This document shows positions 45,601 to 59,153 of a DNA stretch of 64,000 nt, one piece after another. Position numbers and translations under genes: made by a program. Position 1 is the stretch's first letter, and each line of letters starts with the position of its first letter. Source of the stretch: Hemerocallis citrina (lineage: Eukaryota; Streptophyta; Magnoliopsida; Asparagales; Asphodelaceae); NCBI GenBank assembly GCA_017893485.1, contig CM030360.1:150852647-150916646 (forward strand), in the 5' to 3' direction. The notes beneath the pieces were generated by a model. It made no database searches. It was not told the origin of the DNA and worked only from the letters and a program-made list of their open reading frames with translations.

Positions 45601-46009
45601 ATTATCTGGTCTACATCAAAGGGTGTGCATTGCACACTCTAGTTCAAGCACGTGCCACCTAGTGTCCCTCATTTCACAAGTTGTTCATGTTAATTAAATT
45701 ATTTGTTCATAGAATGAGTCAACACTACAAGTTAGGTTATTTAAAAGAGTAATTAAATTAAATGGGCTCACTAATGGGCTAACTAACCATGGGCTCAAAT
45801 AAATGAATTAATTAATTAATTAATGTGGGCTACAAAGAGACAAATATGCCTAAGATCAAATTAAGTTTTCTAACTTAAAAAGAGAAGAAATAAGACTATT
45901 AGTTTATGAAATATTTTTAGAGAAATACATGCATAAATTTGCACATGCACAACACGTAAAATCAAACAGATTCTAATTTAAATAGGATTTGAAAATCCAG
46001 AATGTTATT
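42693..46009 (-). repeat. Chromovirus 3' LTR
   Basis: 3317 bp, TGTAACACCCCG on plus at 42693. It contains AATGGCCGGCC (also in 51186-54494 and in the solo LTR near 58460) and a run of about 14 G's at 45437-45450. The inner boundary is set by alignment with the other LTR and is uncertain by a few bases. Confidence 0.88.
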
Positions 46010-46025
46010 GCACTCCCTCCTTAAA
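46010..46025 (-). other. Chromovirus polypurine tract region
   Basis: Minus TTAAGGAGGGAGTGC beside the LTR. The exact LTR start is unclear because the LTR ends have mutated. Confidence 0.55.
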
Positions 46026-46110
46026 ATAGTCCCGTCCCCAGAACTACATTTAAAGAGCGAGAAAAACAAAGCAAGAAGAAAAGAAAAGAAGAACATATAC
46101 AAGATACAAA

Positions 46111-49100
46111 TCAGACAAAAAGGTCAGGATGATCCTTCATCATCCTCTCCTCAGATTCCCAAGTGGCCTCTTCAACCAACTGCTTTCTCCAGACTACTTT
46201 GACCATCGGTATCGTCTTATTTCTCAAACTTTCTCCCGATGATCCACAATCTCAACTGGAAGCTCAATGTAACTCAGATCCAAATGCAAACCTTCCGGCA
46301 CTTCGGGCAAATGATGACTAGAATCTGGAATGTAACCTCTCAGCATAAACACATGAAAGACATTATGCACCTGAGACAACTCTTCCAGTAACTCAAGCCG
46401 GTAAGCAGTTTTTCCGATCCTTTTCAATATCTTATACGGGCCTATGAACCTCGGGGCTAACTTCCCACTCTTGCCAAATCGGATCACACCTTTACTGGGC
46501 GATACCTTCAGAAAGACAAAGTCACCTTCCTCAAACACAAGGTCCCTTCTCCGGTTGTCTACATAGCTCTTTTGCCTACTCTAAGAATCCACCAACCTCT
46601 TCCTGATCAGATCAATCTTTTCAGAGGTTTGCTACACAATCTCAGGCCCAAATATCTGCCGCTCCCCTACTTCAAACCAACAAACAGGTGTTCTGCATTT
46701 CCTGCCATACAAAGCTTCGTACGGCGTCATCCCAATACTAGTCTGAAAACTGTTATTGTAGGCAAACTCCACCAAAGCTAGATGCCTTTCCCAACTGCCT
46801 CCAAAGTCTAGCACACAACACCAAAGCATATCCTCAAGAATACGGTTGACTTTCTCGGTCTGCCCATCGGTTTGAGGATGCAAAGCAGTGTTGAAATCTG
46901 TCTTGGTACCCAAAGCTGTCTGAAGACTCCTCCAAAAATGCGAAGTAAACCGCGCATCTTGATCAGACACAATGGTTAATGGAACACCATAAAGCCTGAC
47001 GATCTCCCTACATTCATCTCAGCTAACTTGTCCATCGACGAAGTGAGTTTCATCGCCAAGAAGTGAATGGACTTGGTTAGTCGATCGACTATAACCCAAA
47101 TCGCATCATTGCCCTTTGAACTCTTGGGCAAACCCATGATGAAATCCATACTGATGTTATCCCAATTCCACTTTGGAATAGGTAACGGTTGCAACAGACT
47201 TCCGGGTTTCTGATTCTCAGCTTTGACTTGTTGACAATCTCACTCCTCGCCACAAATTCAACCACATTCCGCTTCAAACCTGACCACCAGAAATGTTGTT
47301 TAATGTCCTTGTACATCTTAGTACTCCCAGAATGTACCGACAAAAGAGTAGCATGCGCCTCCTGAAGAAAACTTTCTTTCAAGTCCGACTGATCCGGAAC
47401 ATACAGTCTCTCTCCAAACCACAACACTTCATCTCTGATTTGAAATTCGTGCAACCTGCCTAAACCAACCTGCTCCCTCATCTTCAGAATCTCAGCATCT
47501 TCCTTCTGACTTGCAATAATACTTTTATTTAGCATAGGCTAAGGAAACTGAGCTAAGGATGCTCCCAATCCTTGCAAAACAACTTCAATACCATCCCGAT
47601 CTAGCTCATCTGCAAGATGCATCTGAGTTGTAATCAAACTGGCCAAACTGTTCTTGCGGCTAAGTGCATTAGCAACAACATTAGCCTTACCAAGATGATA
47701 CTTGATCTCAAGACTCATATCCTCAAGCACTTCCAACCATCTCTGCTGCCTCAGATTCAGATCCTTCTGCTGATAAATGTATTTCAAGCTCTTGTGGTCC
47801 GTGTACATTTCAGTTTCTCACCATACACATAGTGTCTTCATTGCTTTAAGGCGAAGATAATCGCAGCCAACTCCAGATCATGAGTCGGATAATTCTTCTC
47901 ATGCGGTCGTAGTTGCCTCGACCCATAAGCGATCACTTTTTCTTCTTGCATTAAGACAAAACCAAGCCCACGATGTGAAGCATCGCTGTAAACATCATAC
48001 TCAACACCTGCTCTAGGCAACGCCAAAATTGGTGCAGTAGTCAGCTTCTTTTTCAACTCCTGAAAGCTTGCCTCGCACTGCTTGGTCTAATTGAAACATT
48101 CTTCTTGGTCAAACCAGTGAGCGGAACGGCTAACTGAGCATAGCCCTGAATGAATCTCCTGTAGTATCCCGTCAATCCAAGAAAATTCCTGACTTCCTTC
48201 ACTGTAGTTGGCCTTGCTCAATCTCTCACTGCCTCTATCTTCTGAGGATCAATTGCCACTCCCTCCTTAGAAAGGATGTGACCCAGGAATGCCACTTCAG
48301 ATTTTCAGAAATCACACTTGGATAACTTGGCATACAATTCCAGCTTCTTCAAAACTGCTACCAGATGCTCTGTGTGCTCCTCCTCCGACTTGGAGTACAC
48401 AAGAATATCGTCGATAAACACTACGTAGAAAGAATCAATGAAAGGCCTCAGAACTCTGTTCATCATGTCTATAAAGATTGCAGGTGGCATTCGTCACCCC
48501 AAATGGCATAACTAAGAATTCTTAATTCCCATGTCGAGTTCTAAATGCAGTCTTATGCACATCTTCAGCTTTCACTCGAACTTGATGGTATTCTGATCGA
48601 AGATCTATTTTGGAGAAAACAGCTGCTCCTTGTAGACGTTCGAACAAGTCATCAATTCGGGGAATAGGATACTTATTCTGAACAGTGACCTTATTCAGCT
48701 CTCGGTAATCGATACACATCCTCATCGATCCATCCTTCTTTTTTACCAAAAGCACCGATGCTTCCCAAGGTGATGCACTAAGTTGAATAAATCCATTCTC
48801 CAACAGTTCCTCAATCTGCCGTTTCACTTCATCCTGCTCCACTAGAGCCATCCTATACGGTGTCTTAGAAATGGGTGCGCTCCCTGGCTGAATAGTGATG
48901 CTGAACTCTACACCATGCTGCGGCGGTAACCCAGGCAAATCATCCAAAAACATAGTCGGATAGTCCCGAACCATAGGAATCCCCTGCACTTCTACTGGAA
49001 TCTCCTTCTTGCAGATGTCTACAACCAACCTGGAACACCTCTTCTTCCCTTGGAAAGTGACTTTAGGTCCACCTTGAGCCTTCACTGTTACTTCCTTGGT

Positions 49101-49526
49101 CTTGCACTCGATGCTTGCACTGTACATCGACATCCAATCAATGCCAATGATAACATCGACTCCCAAGATAGTCAGCTCAATCAGATCAATCCCGAAAAAT
49201 CTGTTCCCAATCTCGATCTCGCAGTCCGCAAAGTACCGATCAGTGGTTAAAGTCTCTCCTGTTGGAGTAGCTACTGCCAAGACCTTACCTGGAAAGACTT
49301 TCGGTTCAACTCCCAAGACTTTAGCAAATTTTGAAGATACAAAAGTATGTGAGGATCTAGTATCAAACAAAACAATAACTTTCTTTCCATTCAAATAAAG
49401 TTTTTCTGTTACATAACACACACTCGTTACATAACAGTTCACTAAATAACAGAAAAGAGAGAACAAGAGAAAACTTCTAAACATTTGCCCTCGTACCAAT
49501 GATGACATGATCCACCTCATCAGCAT
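46111..49526 (-). pseudogene. pol: Chromovirus protease, RT, RNase H, integrase and chromodomain-like end (broken)
   Basis: Protease is at about 49370 ([13 protein letters not shown]; the usual D-S/T-G reads D-T-R). RT has [20 protein letters not shown] and the active site [11 protein letters not shown] near 48430, but its middle needs a frame change near 48500. RNase H covers 48056-47539 ([35 protein letters not shown]). Integrase runs from 47535 (zinc region), with a shift near 47230, then [27 protein letters not shown] and DGQTEKVNRILE, so D, D and E remain. The C-terminus (46538 on) has GKLAPRFIGPYKIL, VHNVFHVFMLRGYIPD and, after another shift, VKVVWRKQLVEEATWESEE, a chromodomain-like tail ending at 46111. 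Confidence 0.88.
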
Positions 49527-49531
49527 TAGCT

Positions 49532-50488
49532 TCAGTCAAGGCAAATACTCGCCCCCTGCTGGTACGGCTTCTTCCCATTTTGTCGTGTTGGTCCATTACG
49601 GACGACATCTCGCAACTTTGGGCAATGAGACTTGTAGTGGCCAATCTCTCCACAGTTGAAACAAGTCACCACCTGAGGTCGTACAAAACCATTTCCAGGT
49701 CTTCCAACCATGTTAACAGCGTTCGCCGCTTTTGGTTTGAACCTTTGAGCTGGAAGTTGTCCCCTGAAATTGCTAGAAACAGCGGGCCTCTTCCCAACAT
49801 GCAAGTTGTTCCTCCTGTTCTGAACAGCATGAAACTGATCCATGTCTTCCTCCGTAGCTGCAGCTTGCTTGACCAACTTGTCAAACCTCCTGATACCAAG
49901 GAATATAATCTTGGATCTCTGACTTGGCCTTAGACCGTGCTCGAACTTCTGAGCTTTCTTTGCCTCGTCCATCACCAATTCGGGTGCATACCTTGAGAGC
50001 TGAGTAAACCTTATCTCATACTCCCTAACCGACATGTCGCCTTACTGCAGTGCCAGAAATTTCATGGCCTTCTTCTCTTGGACATCTGATGGAAAATAAT
50101 GACTGCAAAATTCGTCCAAGAATTCTTCCCAGCCAAGAACAACATCTCCCATCGTCCGGTTCATCGACTGCCGCCAAACAGCTGCGTCCTTCTCGAACTG
50201 CAGTGCAGCAACCTTCACCTTGCTACCCTCCGGAGTTTCCAAGACTTCAAAGATAGTCTCTACCTGCCAGATCCAATTATCAGCTGCATCTGGGTCTAAC
50301 TTTCCTTCAAATACTGGTGGTTTCATCAGCTTGAAAGATTCCACGAGCTTGATTACTTCAGGAACTAGATGTGTAGGCACCGCCCTCTGGTTCTGATTCA
50401 TAGCAACGACATTGAGTGTCTGATAGACTCTCACTAGTTTCGTTTCCAAGTCAAGTCCTTCACCGCTTCTAGCTCTTCGTCCAGCCAT
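49532..50488 (-). pseudogene. gag: Chromovirus gag (one stop, then frameshift to pol)
   Basis: From MAGRRARSGEGLDLETKLV (50488): capsid-like PPVFEGKLDPDAADNWIW and VAALQFEKDAAVWRQSM, then FLALQ and an in-frame TAA (50042-50044, probably CAA originally). It continues MSVREYEIRFTQLSRYAPEL and ends after a CCHC knuckle CFNCGEIGHYKSHCP. I chose this Met over the earlier one at 50614 because the residues before it do not look like gag. Frame is lost by the stop at 49532. Confidence 0.87.
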
Positions 50489-51170
50489 GTTCTGATGCAA
50501 GAGATCCAATAAATTCGAAGTAACAAAACATGAATTTAAATCAATTCTCAAACTTTGTACATTCGAATTTAAAACATTTGCTGACATCAAAATAAAAGCA
50601 GTAAGAATATACAACGATCTAGTTCCTACGGTTCCCCTTGGAATCTCGAAGCTCTTCCTGTAGTTCTGCCACTTCTTCCTTCAGTACATCGTACATGTTT
50701 TCCTCTTTTCGAGGTCCCAAACACGATGACTAAGTATTGCAATATCCTCCTTGCACTTTGCACACTAGGTCTGCAGTAGCTCTGCTCGCTCCCGCTGAAT
50801 CTCTACTTGCCTCTGAAGAGATGCAATGAGACTGTTCGGAACTAGCTCTTCCTCGTCAGAGGAATCATCAGATGAATCTGGAGGTGGAGTGATCTCTCGG
50901 AATTCAGACCATTCCTCCTCATATTCTACGAGGTCTTCTTTGTCGGAATCTGCTTGCCCAGGGTAGTAATCCTCCTCGATTATGCGCCAGTTATCATCAT
51001 CAGCTGGGTCGAAGTGGTCCGCCATCTTAGAAAAAGGGGGAGGAGAAGAAGAAATATCAATCATAGAGCAACAAAAATGTAAGTGGCTTACATTTCAATC
51101 TCCATACTCAACATGCTAATTTCTACATCTAGGGTGTCGTTCCTTATAAATTTGTACTACTTGGAAGCGT
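50489..51170 (-). other. Chromovirus leader with small acidic open frame
   Basis: Between PBS and gag. A 99-codon minus frame (51064-50765) reads MIDISSSPPPFSKMADHFDP, is strongly acidic and ends in a short helical stretch. It may be an upstream reading frame of the leader; I do not recognise it. Confidence 0.4.
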
Positions 51171-51182
51171 GCTCTGATACCA
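51171..51182 (-). other. Chromovirus primer-binding site
   Basis: Minus TGGTATCAGAGC, a perfect initiator Met tRNA match, three bases from the LTR at 51186. Confidence 0.88.
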
Positions 51183-51185
51183 CTC

Positions 51186-54100
51186 TATAACACCCCGAAT
51201 TTCAAATACAACCGAATTCGAAGTTCCACATATCTTTACACTTCACTTCATACAATTTTACAAGGAATTAAAAACTTTACTTTACATCAGAGTTACATTT
51301 ATATTTATACTTATACAACGGAAGCAATTTACAACAATTTACATGAATAAAATGTACAACACGAAATCATTCTTTAAGCAGCATACATACTTTTAATCTT
51401 GTCACTCACTTTATCCTGCATAGAAACTTTGGGCACGTCAGTTCATTCAACTGACGCTAGGATATAATACATCAACTTTTTCTTACTTGGAAAAACACAA
51501 ACTTGACACAAAACATAGCTACGGGGACTATCCTGTTAATGTCGTGTTGTGATTGTGCGCTTAATCCTTAATGCAGTTATTTATATTATATGACACTAAT
51601 GCGCACTTGTTCAGAGTCTATGCAGCCCATACTACATAGGTCCGAGGGTAAGCCCTTAACTGTTCTTCATCTTGTAGGGTTCAATCCCTCGCAATGGCTT
51701 AATCTACTACTGTAACTACGGTAAGTATCCTAGGTGTTCTATGAGTTACGACCCCATGCCTAGGCACCGTGGAAAGAATCCCAACGCACTATCACATGAC
51801 TCATCATGCAGGCATCCTGTGGTGATTTCACCTCCTACCATAGACATAGTACCACCCGTAGTCACTCGACCACCCATAAGCGTCGCCACCAGGACGGTAC
51901 TCTAAAGCAGTATCCACGTCCTACTCATGACTCATCATGGGACATCCTGTGAATATTCTCACGCCGCCAATCCAATGGCCCTCATACTCATGTTTTTCTC
52001 TTACTTTCATCACATCTTCACTATGTATCTAATCCTTAATTTTATTTCAATCATGAATAAAAATTAATCTCCTAAATTTAGCACTCCCACTATACCGGTC
52101 TTAGTCATTTATACAACATGACCCAAACTTGATCTTTTCATTTCCAATTTCATTTCAACAATATTTCTTTCAAATGCCGGTATGAGGCTTAGCTACACTT
52201 TAGTTCTCAATTTCACTTCATAATCACAAAATTTGAGTCTTCATGCTCATAAATTCTCTTTCATAATCAACATGATTTCCATTCTTTTCTATGAAGCAAA
52301 TTTCATTCATAAGGTTTAATTTCAATTCATGCATTTCATGTTCGAAATTATATTTCAATAATCCATTAGATTCACACACAATTGTTCATTTCCTTTACTT
52401 AATTCAAATCACAAAAATTATACTTTTCATCATTTTTTAAAGTGCACACAAATTTAAACAATTAAATGCATAAAAGCCCACTATCAAAACACTTAGATTT
52501 CCCTTCATTCAAAATTTATCTTTTATAACTTGGTAAATTTCTCATGAAAACTAAATCACTTTTCATATTTTATAATTATCACTTTATGCAATTCTACTCA
52601 AATTTCCACTTCTAATTCACATTTATATTAGTCAAATAATACACAATTATTTTTCGTAGGCTCCACATAATTTTAGATTAATTATAATATTTTGTTCGGA
52701 TTTAAAATACCCCAAAATATCAATTTAAATGCCCAAAAACCGAAAAATATGTTTTAAAGTACCAAGACCCTGAGTCGAACCCACGACCCGAGAGAAACCA
52801 ACTGCTACCAAAAGCCAGAACAGCCAAAGCACCACAGCGTTGAACATAGAGGGTTTAATTAACTTAAATTAAGTCCCGGTATTCAGATTTTATTGAAAAA
52901 AATGAGAAACAAAAGGCAGAGCCCAAGTTTCGAACTCTCGACCACCGAGGTCGACTCACAGCTATAGTAAGCACCCAACACAATCATCGACCAAATGGTC
53001 TAAGTGACTAGATCGATAATAAGTGAAGTTTTTAGGGTCAAAACTCAGTTCTCTGTTATTTCGATTTTCTACAAAAGTGAATATCTTTGTGTTCTCTTCT
53101 TCTTCAAATTTATTCAAAAACTCCAAAATTTAATTTTCATCTTATCACAGCATTTCAGTGAAATAAAGTTTCGTTTTTGATATAAAAGACAATTTTTTAC
53201 TCTCTACTTGCATTCCACTACTTAATTTCAATTTTAGTGAAAAACAACATATTCTTGCTACAAATTGCCTCTAAAATTTTCTTAAATCACTTATAATATC
53301 TTTCGTGGACATTACACATTTATTCCAGTATTAAAAACTTCTTTTTCATGCTTTTTATCAAACCAATAATCAACATCATAATTCCACAATTCTTATTTCA
53401 ATTATTTCACATACAAGCATAACTTTTAATTTAGCACATAACAACCAAATAAAGCATGATAGCATGGTAGATTTTAAACTAACAATCATAATTTTACAAT
53501 TAATTAACAATCTTTTAACATGCATTATCACAATAATCACAATGTCTCATTTTCACACCACATAGCTAGTTCAATCATTTCTTCTTAATCTTATCAAACA
53601 AAGCCTAGCATGGTGTTCTAATTAGAAGTTTAAGAAAGTCACCCACCTCAAATGGAGAGAAACACAAAAAAGGTCCTAGGAAAATTTCCTAGAATGAACA
53701 AAAGAGCATTCTCCTCTTGGTTTGAGCAACCAAGTTGCTTCTCCTCTCTAGATTATTATTGATGGAACTCCTTCTTCTTGCTCCTTGGTAATGGCCGGCC
53801 AATCTTCTAGGTGAAGGAACACACAATTTTGCACTCAATCTTTTAATCACATAAACTCCTTAATCCTTTGTCTCACTAACTTGTATTTCTTTTCTTTTCT
53901 TTCTTTTTCAATTCTAGGTGCAAGGATAACTGGTGGTGGGGGGGGGGTATTTATACAAAATTTTGGTGGGAATAGCGGGCAAGGATTAGCTCAAATGGTT
54001 AAGGATCAAGGGATTAGATGAACTAGGGAGTTGATATAACTTCCCATGATGAAAGTAACCACTCTCCACCTCATCCACTGTTCCTCTCCTCTCTAGCATT

Positions 54101-54494
54101 ATCCGGCCTACACCAAAGGGTGTGCATTGCACACTCTAGTGCAAGCACGTGCCACCTAGTGTCCCTCCTTTCACAAGTTGTTCATGTTAATCAAATTATC
54201 TGTTCATAGAATGAGTCAACACTACAAGTTAGGTTATTTAAAAGAGTAATTAAATTAAATGGGCTCACTAATGGGCTAACTAACCATGGGCTCAAATGAA
54301 TTAATTAATGTGGGTTACAAAAAGACAAATAGGCCTAGGATCAAATTAAGTTTTCTAAATTAAAAAGAGAAGAAATAAGACTATTAGTTTATGAAATATT
54401 TTTAGAGAAATACATACATAAATTTGCACGTGCACAACATGTAAAATCAAACAGATTCTAATTTAAATAGGATTTGAAAATCCACGATGTTATA
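51186..54494 (-). repeat. Chromovirus 5' LTR
   Basis: 3309-bp partner of 42693-46009, aligning along its length. The start reads TATAACACCCCG, a change from TGTAAC. The G run near 53936 is shorter than in the other LTR. Confidence 0.88.
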
Positions 54495-54926
54495 ATTTTA
54501 ACTAGAGAAGATACAAGAATATTAAAATTCTCACCATGATCCTCTCTTAAGCCTAACTGGAACATGGTTGCTACTTAAAATGGAGAAATTCTCTCACCCT
54601 CTCATATGAAGTACTCAATAGAATTATATCATTTTAGGAACCGTTTACATTGTATTTATAGATCTAGAGAAACCCTATTTTGATACACTTGATACGTTAA
54701 CCATATGATTACTACTGAAGAGATAATCCTGCATTGGGAGCCATAAAATCTGACTTGAAGACGAAGTTGGGCTTCTCACGAATCTCCAAGACCTGGCCTA
54801 AATAACCCATTAGCGCCGCGGTCGGTCGACCGTACACAACAGTCGGTCGACCGTTTTCCTTTTGAGAACCCTGTGCAGTCGAAGCAGACGACCAATCCCA
54901 AGTGTGGTCGACCGCAACTCCACCTG
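54495..54926 (-). repeat. Copia 5' LTR, segment 2 of 3
   Basis: It continues the copia LTR, matching 36863-37300 in the 3' LTR. It contains the GGTCGGTCGACCGT block. It is cut at 54926 by a solo LTR. Confidence 0.88.
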
Positions 54927-57900
54927 TGTAGCGCCCCGGATCCCCGTTATCGGATATCCGTGACACAATCCGAATCTTTGCCTTCAATGCATCTCAACAC
55001 AGTAAATAACACGGAAATCTTAAAACTTTTATTGCCAAACAAGATCATTACATCAATAATTAAAACCCTTATCTTGTTCTTGAACAAGGAATACAAATTA
55101 TATAAACTTATCAAATGTTTACAAAAATATTCAGATTCCACTTATGAAGCTATCAGCTGTCTACTAGAGTGATGATCGACTGATCCCCGCCGAACATCGC
55201 TGAGTGGTCCTGCTGCTTCCTTGAGATGCGCCTCGTAGCTCGAATCTTTTGCTGCACTACTTTGATATTTCTGCATCTGCTCGAATAGTAGGCATGTACA
55301 CTGTCATTCTACTTGGATGCCCTGATGGTCTTGGGTTCTCCTGCACTTGCGACTCGATATCCAGTACCTAAAAGTGGGGTACGTCAGTAATCCTACTGAC
55401 TCAATGCTGATAGGAAAACAACGATCTCCAACTAGCAGTCACAATTCTTCTTGAATGGAAAAGAAACGTGCATCCTAACTTCCTAGTGTCTATGTATGCC
55501 ATGAACTGAGGTCTAATATATTATACAGAGTACAGAGCGGATGCACTTAATCTAATGTCAGCAAGACTCTGAACACATATGTATCCCATACTACATATGC
55601 CCTAGATCAAGCCGTTTCTCCAGTTTCAGGGATTCGAACCCTTGCCATGCAATACATTCTATTATGGTACACTTCTTGTTCCTGATAGTACAACATGATT
55701 GAGGAGGTATATAAAAGAAATAATTCGGGGAGCTACCCCGTTGTCACCAATAATTATTGCATCGGACCATCCTCAAAAGTCGTGACGAACTTACAGATAC
55801 ACAGCAATATATCCATTGTGCAAAAGATTCATCATGATCCGTTCGTGTCCACCAACATAGAACATGACAGCCTCGAGGGTCTAAAAACCCCCTATCCGCC
55901 AGGAAATCTCATCCCATTCTTACCACGGTACTTCTGAAATTAACAATGCAAGATACGCACAGCAGTACGCATCCCTAATGACAGGAAGAGACAATCCCTG
56001 GTTATCACCACCTAATGCTAACTCTCAGAACAAGTCAAATTATAGGGAATCACCTCTAACATCAATTCGGTCTTCCAGTGATCGGTAAAGGAAACTTAAT
56101 AAAATATAGTTAAAACATGCTACCACTCAAATCATACATGGTGTCGCATCCAACAATGCTAAGCCTAACAGGTCTGCCAAAATAGTAATTAATTGCGGAA
56201 ATCACACTCACCAATTTCCAATACCTTCACAGGTCATCGACAAATAACCCCCGCCCATGACCCTCAGCGAGTAGTCCAACGGTGCCCAAAGGATGTAATA
56301 TAATTTGAATGAAGGTAAGCACATACAAAACCACCAATTTCTGACCACTGACAGACTCAGGCATCGAGACACCAAACACAAATCGACCATGGCTATCTCC
56401 TAACTCACTCATGTCCACCATGAGTACTAAGCACATGAACTTGTCTAAGTTCCAGATAAAATGCTAAAACATCTTTTAAAACTCAATAACTCATGATCAC
56501 CACACTGCGGTATGCAGAAAATTCCTCATCAATCGTCCAATAAAAGTAGTTCAAGAAAATAGCAGTAGCTGTGACCCAAGCGACACTAATCGAAATCCAG
56601 CAAAATCAGGTTTTCTAGAAGGGTAGGAGAATCTACTGTAATCCCCTAGCCGACGACTCCTTCAAATTCTTTAAAGAACTCAAGTTCCCCGAGTTAATCC
56701 ATGCTTGGAGTTGACCAAACATCAGGTTGTTGAACTTGCAACAACCATAACTTTCAGCACACAATTCAGAATTTCATGATATTACATATTCCGGAAAGCT
56801 AAGACCTTAGGCTACAACTCTTTAGTTAATCGTTTCCTCAAATTCAATCATCTTGATACTATAAAAATCACATATATTCTCAGCTGTACATCTCTGCATG
56901 CACTTGCTGCACTTCTTTAATAGTATAAAAATTTGCTCATTCATCGGAATTCCTCAATTTCGGGTTCTATGGAAAGGTAGGAGTGTCTAAAACGACTTCC
57001 TAGTTGAACATATTCTCATATTCAATCATTAAAGTCCCCAAAAACACCAAATTCCATCAGGTGCACAAACAGGGAGGAATTGGTTTATTTAGCCAACAAT
57101 GCCACAACTTAAGACTGGATCTGCCCCAGTCTATAGAAATCATAACTTTCAACCTACAAACTGGAATTACAAAATTTCAGATATTTTGTAAATCTATGAC
57201 TCCCTACTTCAAATCTCTAGTTGATCAATCTTCCAAATTCTTAACAAATAATTTCAGAACTATGCATCTTTATAGACTAGTCAACCTGAACTAGGCTGAA
57301 ACTGGTCCACTTTGAAATTCAATAAAAAATCAACCTTAATTCCAAAGCTCATGAAATTTAAGATTTATAAACTAAACATATACCAATCCATTGTGTCCAA
57401 AAATTGCATCCAAATTCATCTTACACAAAGATTTATGACCCTTCAAATATAGCATAAATTTTAGCTGCTCTTTCAACAGGGTCTTTACTACTCCACACTA
57501 TTTATTTTTGAAACATCATCAAATATTATCTAAAAATTCTAAAATTTCATAATCATCAAATAGTCTCATGCCAAAAGCTATTGCAAAAGTTTCATAGCAA
57601 TATCATACATACACAAGTAGTTATGGCCATGTGAACTTCTTTCTAAAAACAGTCAGTTTCAATTCTAACATCCAGACCTGTCGTAGCTTACAAATTTTTT
57701 GAGGCATCAAATAATCTCAGAAAATTATGAAATTTAATGCTATGGTTTTAGACACATACAAGAGTATCCAAAAATATTTACAGCTCAAAATACACTTCCA
57801 ATACTGAGTTACAATTTCGGAGAGACAGAACAAATTTCACATAGCAGCAGCTCCTTCGGCTGCTCTCTGTTCGAAAGTTAGGCTGGTGTTTGGGTTATCA

Positions 57901-58795
57901 AATGGAATTCAAATATTATGAAAAAAATCATGGAAGATATAGACACATAGCTCAACAAATCCTAAAAATTTGAGTCCAAAATTCCCAACCATTTGAGATC
58001 TAGAAATTCTCTAACTCACATGCTTATACTTGTCTTTAACAAAATTCATGAAAAGAGATATTCTACCATACCAAATATTTTTGTTTTCTTTCTTAGCATG
58101 TCAGTAATTCATGCATGATAATCAAGCTTCTCTTAGCTTCTACCACATGCTAACATCACATACACATAAAAAAAAAAATTAATCTTTAGAGTTTAGAGAA
58201 TCACCCACTTTTTGGAGTTGCAAGAAAATCTCCTTGTAGCTTTGCTTGCTCTTTGCTCCTTGCTTTGTAGAGGCTTGGAATACATCCTACTACTCTTCTC
58301 CTTCTCTACTACAAATCTTTCCACTTCTAAAACTTCACCTTTCCATCCTTCTCTCTTTTATTCTCTCTTTTATTTTCTCTTTTTTTTAACAAGATGAGAT
58401 AAGAGATGAGGAGTAGATAGAGTGGGGGATTTTATAGAGAATGGGAAGCTAGGGATTTGGGAATGGCCGGCCTTGGATGGAAGGGAGGGCTAGGATGGGG
58501 TATTGCTAGGTTAGTAGGAGTGTGTGGATGAGATGATGCCAACACAACAAGTTCTAGAAACTGCAGGACTCATCTTGGAGTCTTCATGAAGACTTCTTAT
58601 GGCACAAGGTCCACCTTTGGATCTCATCAAGACTTGTGCTAGGGTTTCCATCATGATGAGGGTTAGCTTAACCCTAGGTTACCATACCCTAGGTTAAGAA
58701 GAAATGATCCTAACCATAGAGCACAAATAAGCATGGTTATTCAATTCAATAATCATGCACCAAAACAATTCGAGCACTAACTTGGTTTTAAATAA

Positions 58796-58856
<61 letters not shown>

Positions 58857-59153
58857 GTATGTATATTAATAATAATAATAATAATAATCTAAATTATTAT
58901 TTTCTCCCAAAAATTTTCTAGGTCAAAACAATCGGGACAATCTACAGTTTAATCGAGAAGATATCCCCAGTTTATCTTATCGGTGTTCAGAAAAGCCGAG
59001 TCTATCTTATCGGTGTTCAGAAAAGCTCGTATATTTGAAATTTCTTAATTAAAAAATGATACTTATTAGAAAAATACGTAATCGTGTGCAATACTCAATT
59101 GTGCACGGATTACTATGCAAAAATAGCTATATGCTATGTTATGGGGTATTACA
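54927..59153 (-). mobile_element. 4.2-kb solo LTR (gypsy type) in the copia 5' LTR
   Basis: TGTAGCGCCCCGG at 54927 to GGGGTATTACA at 59153, with perfect TSD acctg (54922-54926, 59154-59158). Length 4227 bp. It has no internal region, so recombination between two LTRs removed the rest. AATGGCCGGCC near 58460 links it to the chromovirus LTRs. Microsatellites (TA)n, (GTAT)n and (ATA)n lie at 58798-58888. Short frames such as 54873-55172 and 55695-55937 are not genes. Confidence 0.88.
58798..58888. repeat. Compound microsatellite (TA)n-(GTAT)n-(ATA)n
   Basis: About 24 TA units, then about 5 GTAT units, then about 8 AAT/ATA units in succession, within the solo LTR. Confidence 0.95.

Larger units (their letters stand above)
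42693..54494 (-). mobile_element. Tekay/Del-type chromovirus (Ty3/gypsy), 11.8 kb, in the copia 5' LTR
   Basis: LTRs at 42693-46009 and 51186-54494, with TSD atttt (42688-42692, 54495-54499). On minus: PBS 51171-51182, gag, pol, C-terminal chromodomain-like end, PPT, LTR. The outer end at 54494 reads TATAAC on minus where TGTAAC is expected, a C-to-T change on the plus strand (CA to TA). LTRs of about 3.3 kb are long for the group. LTR divergence is several per cent by eye and the coding frame is broken, so it is older than the Athila element. Confidence 0.92.

Noticed and set aside
54873..55937. Open frames at 54873-55172 and 55695-55937
   Set aside because: They lie inside or across the edge of a solo LTR with perfect TSD.
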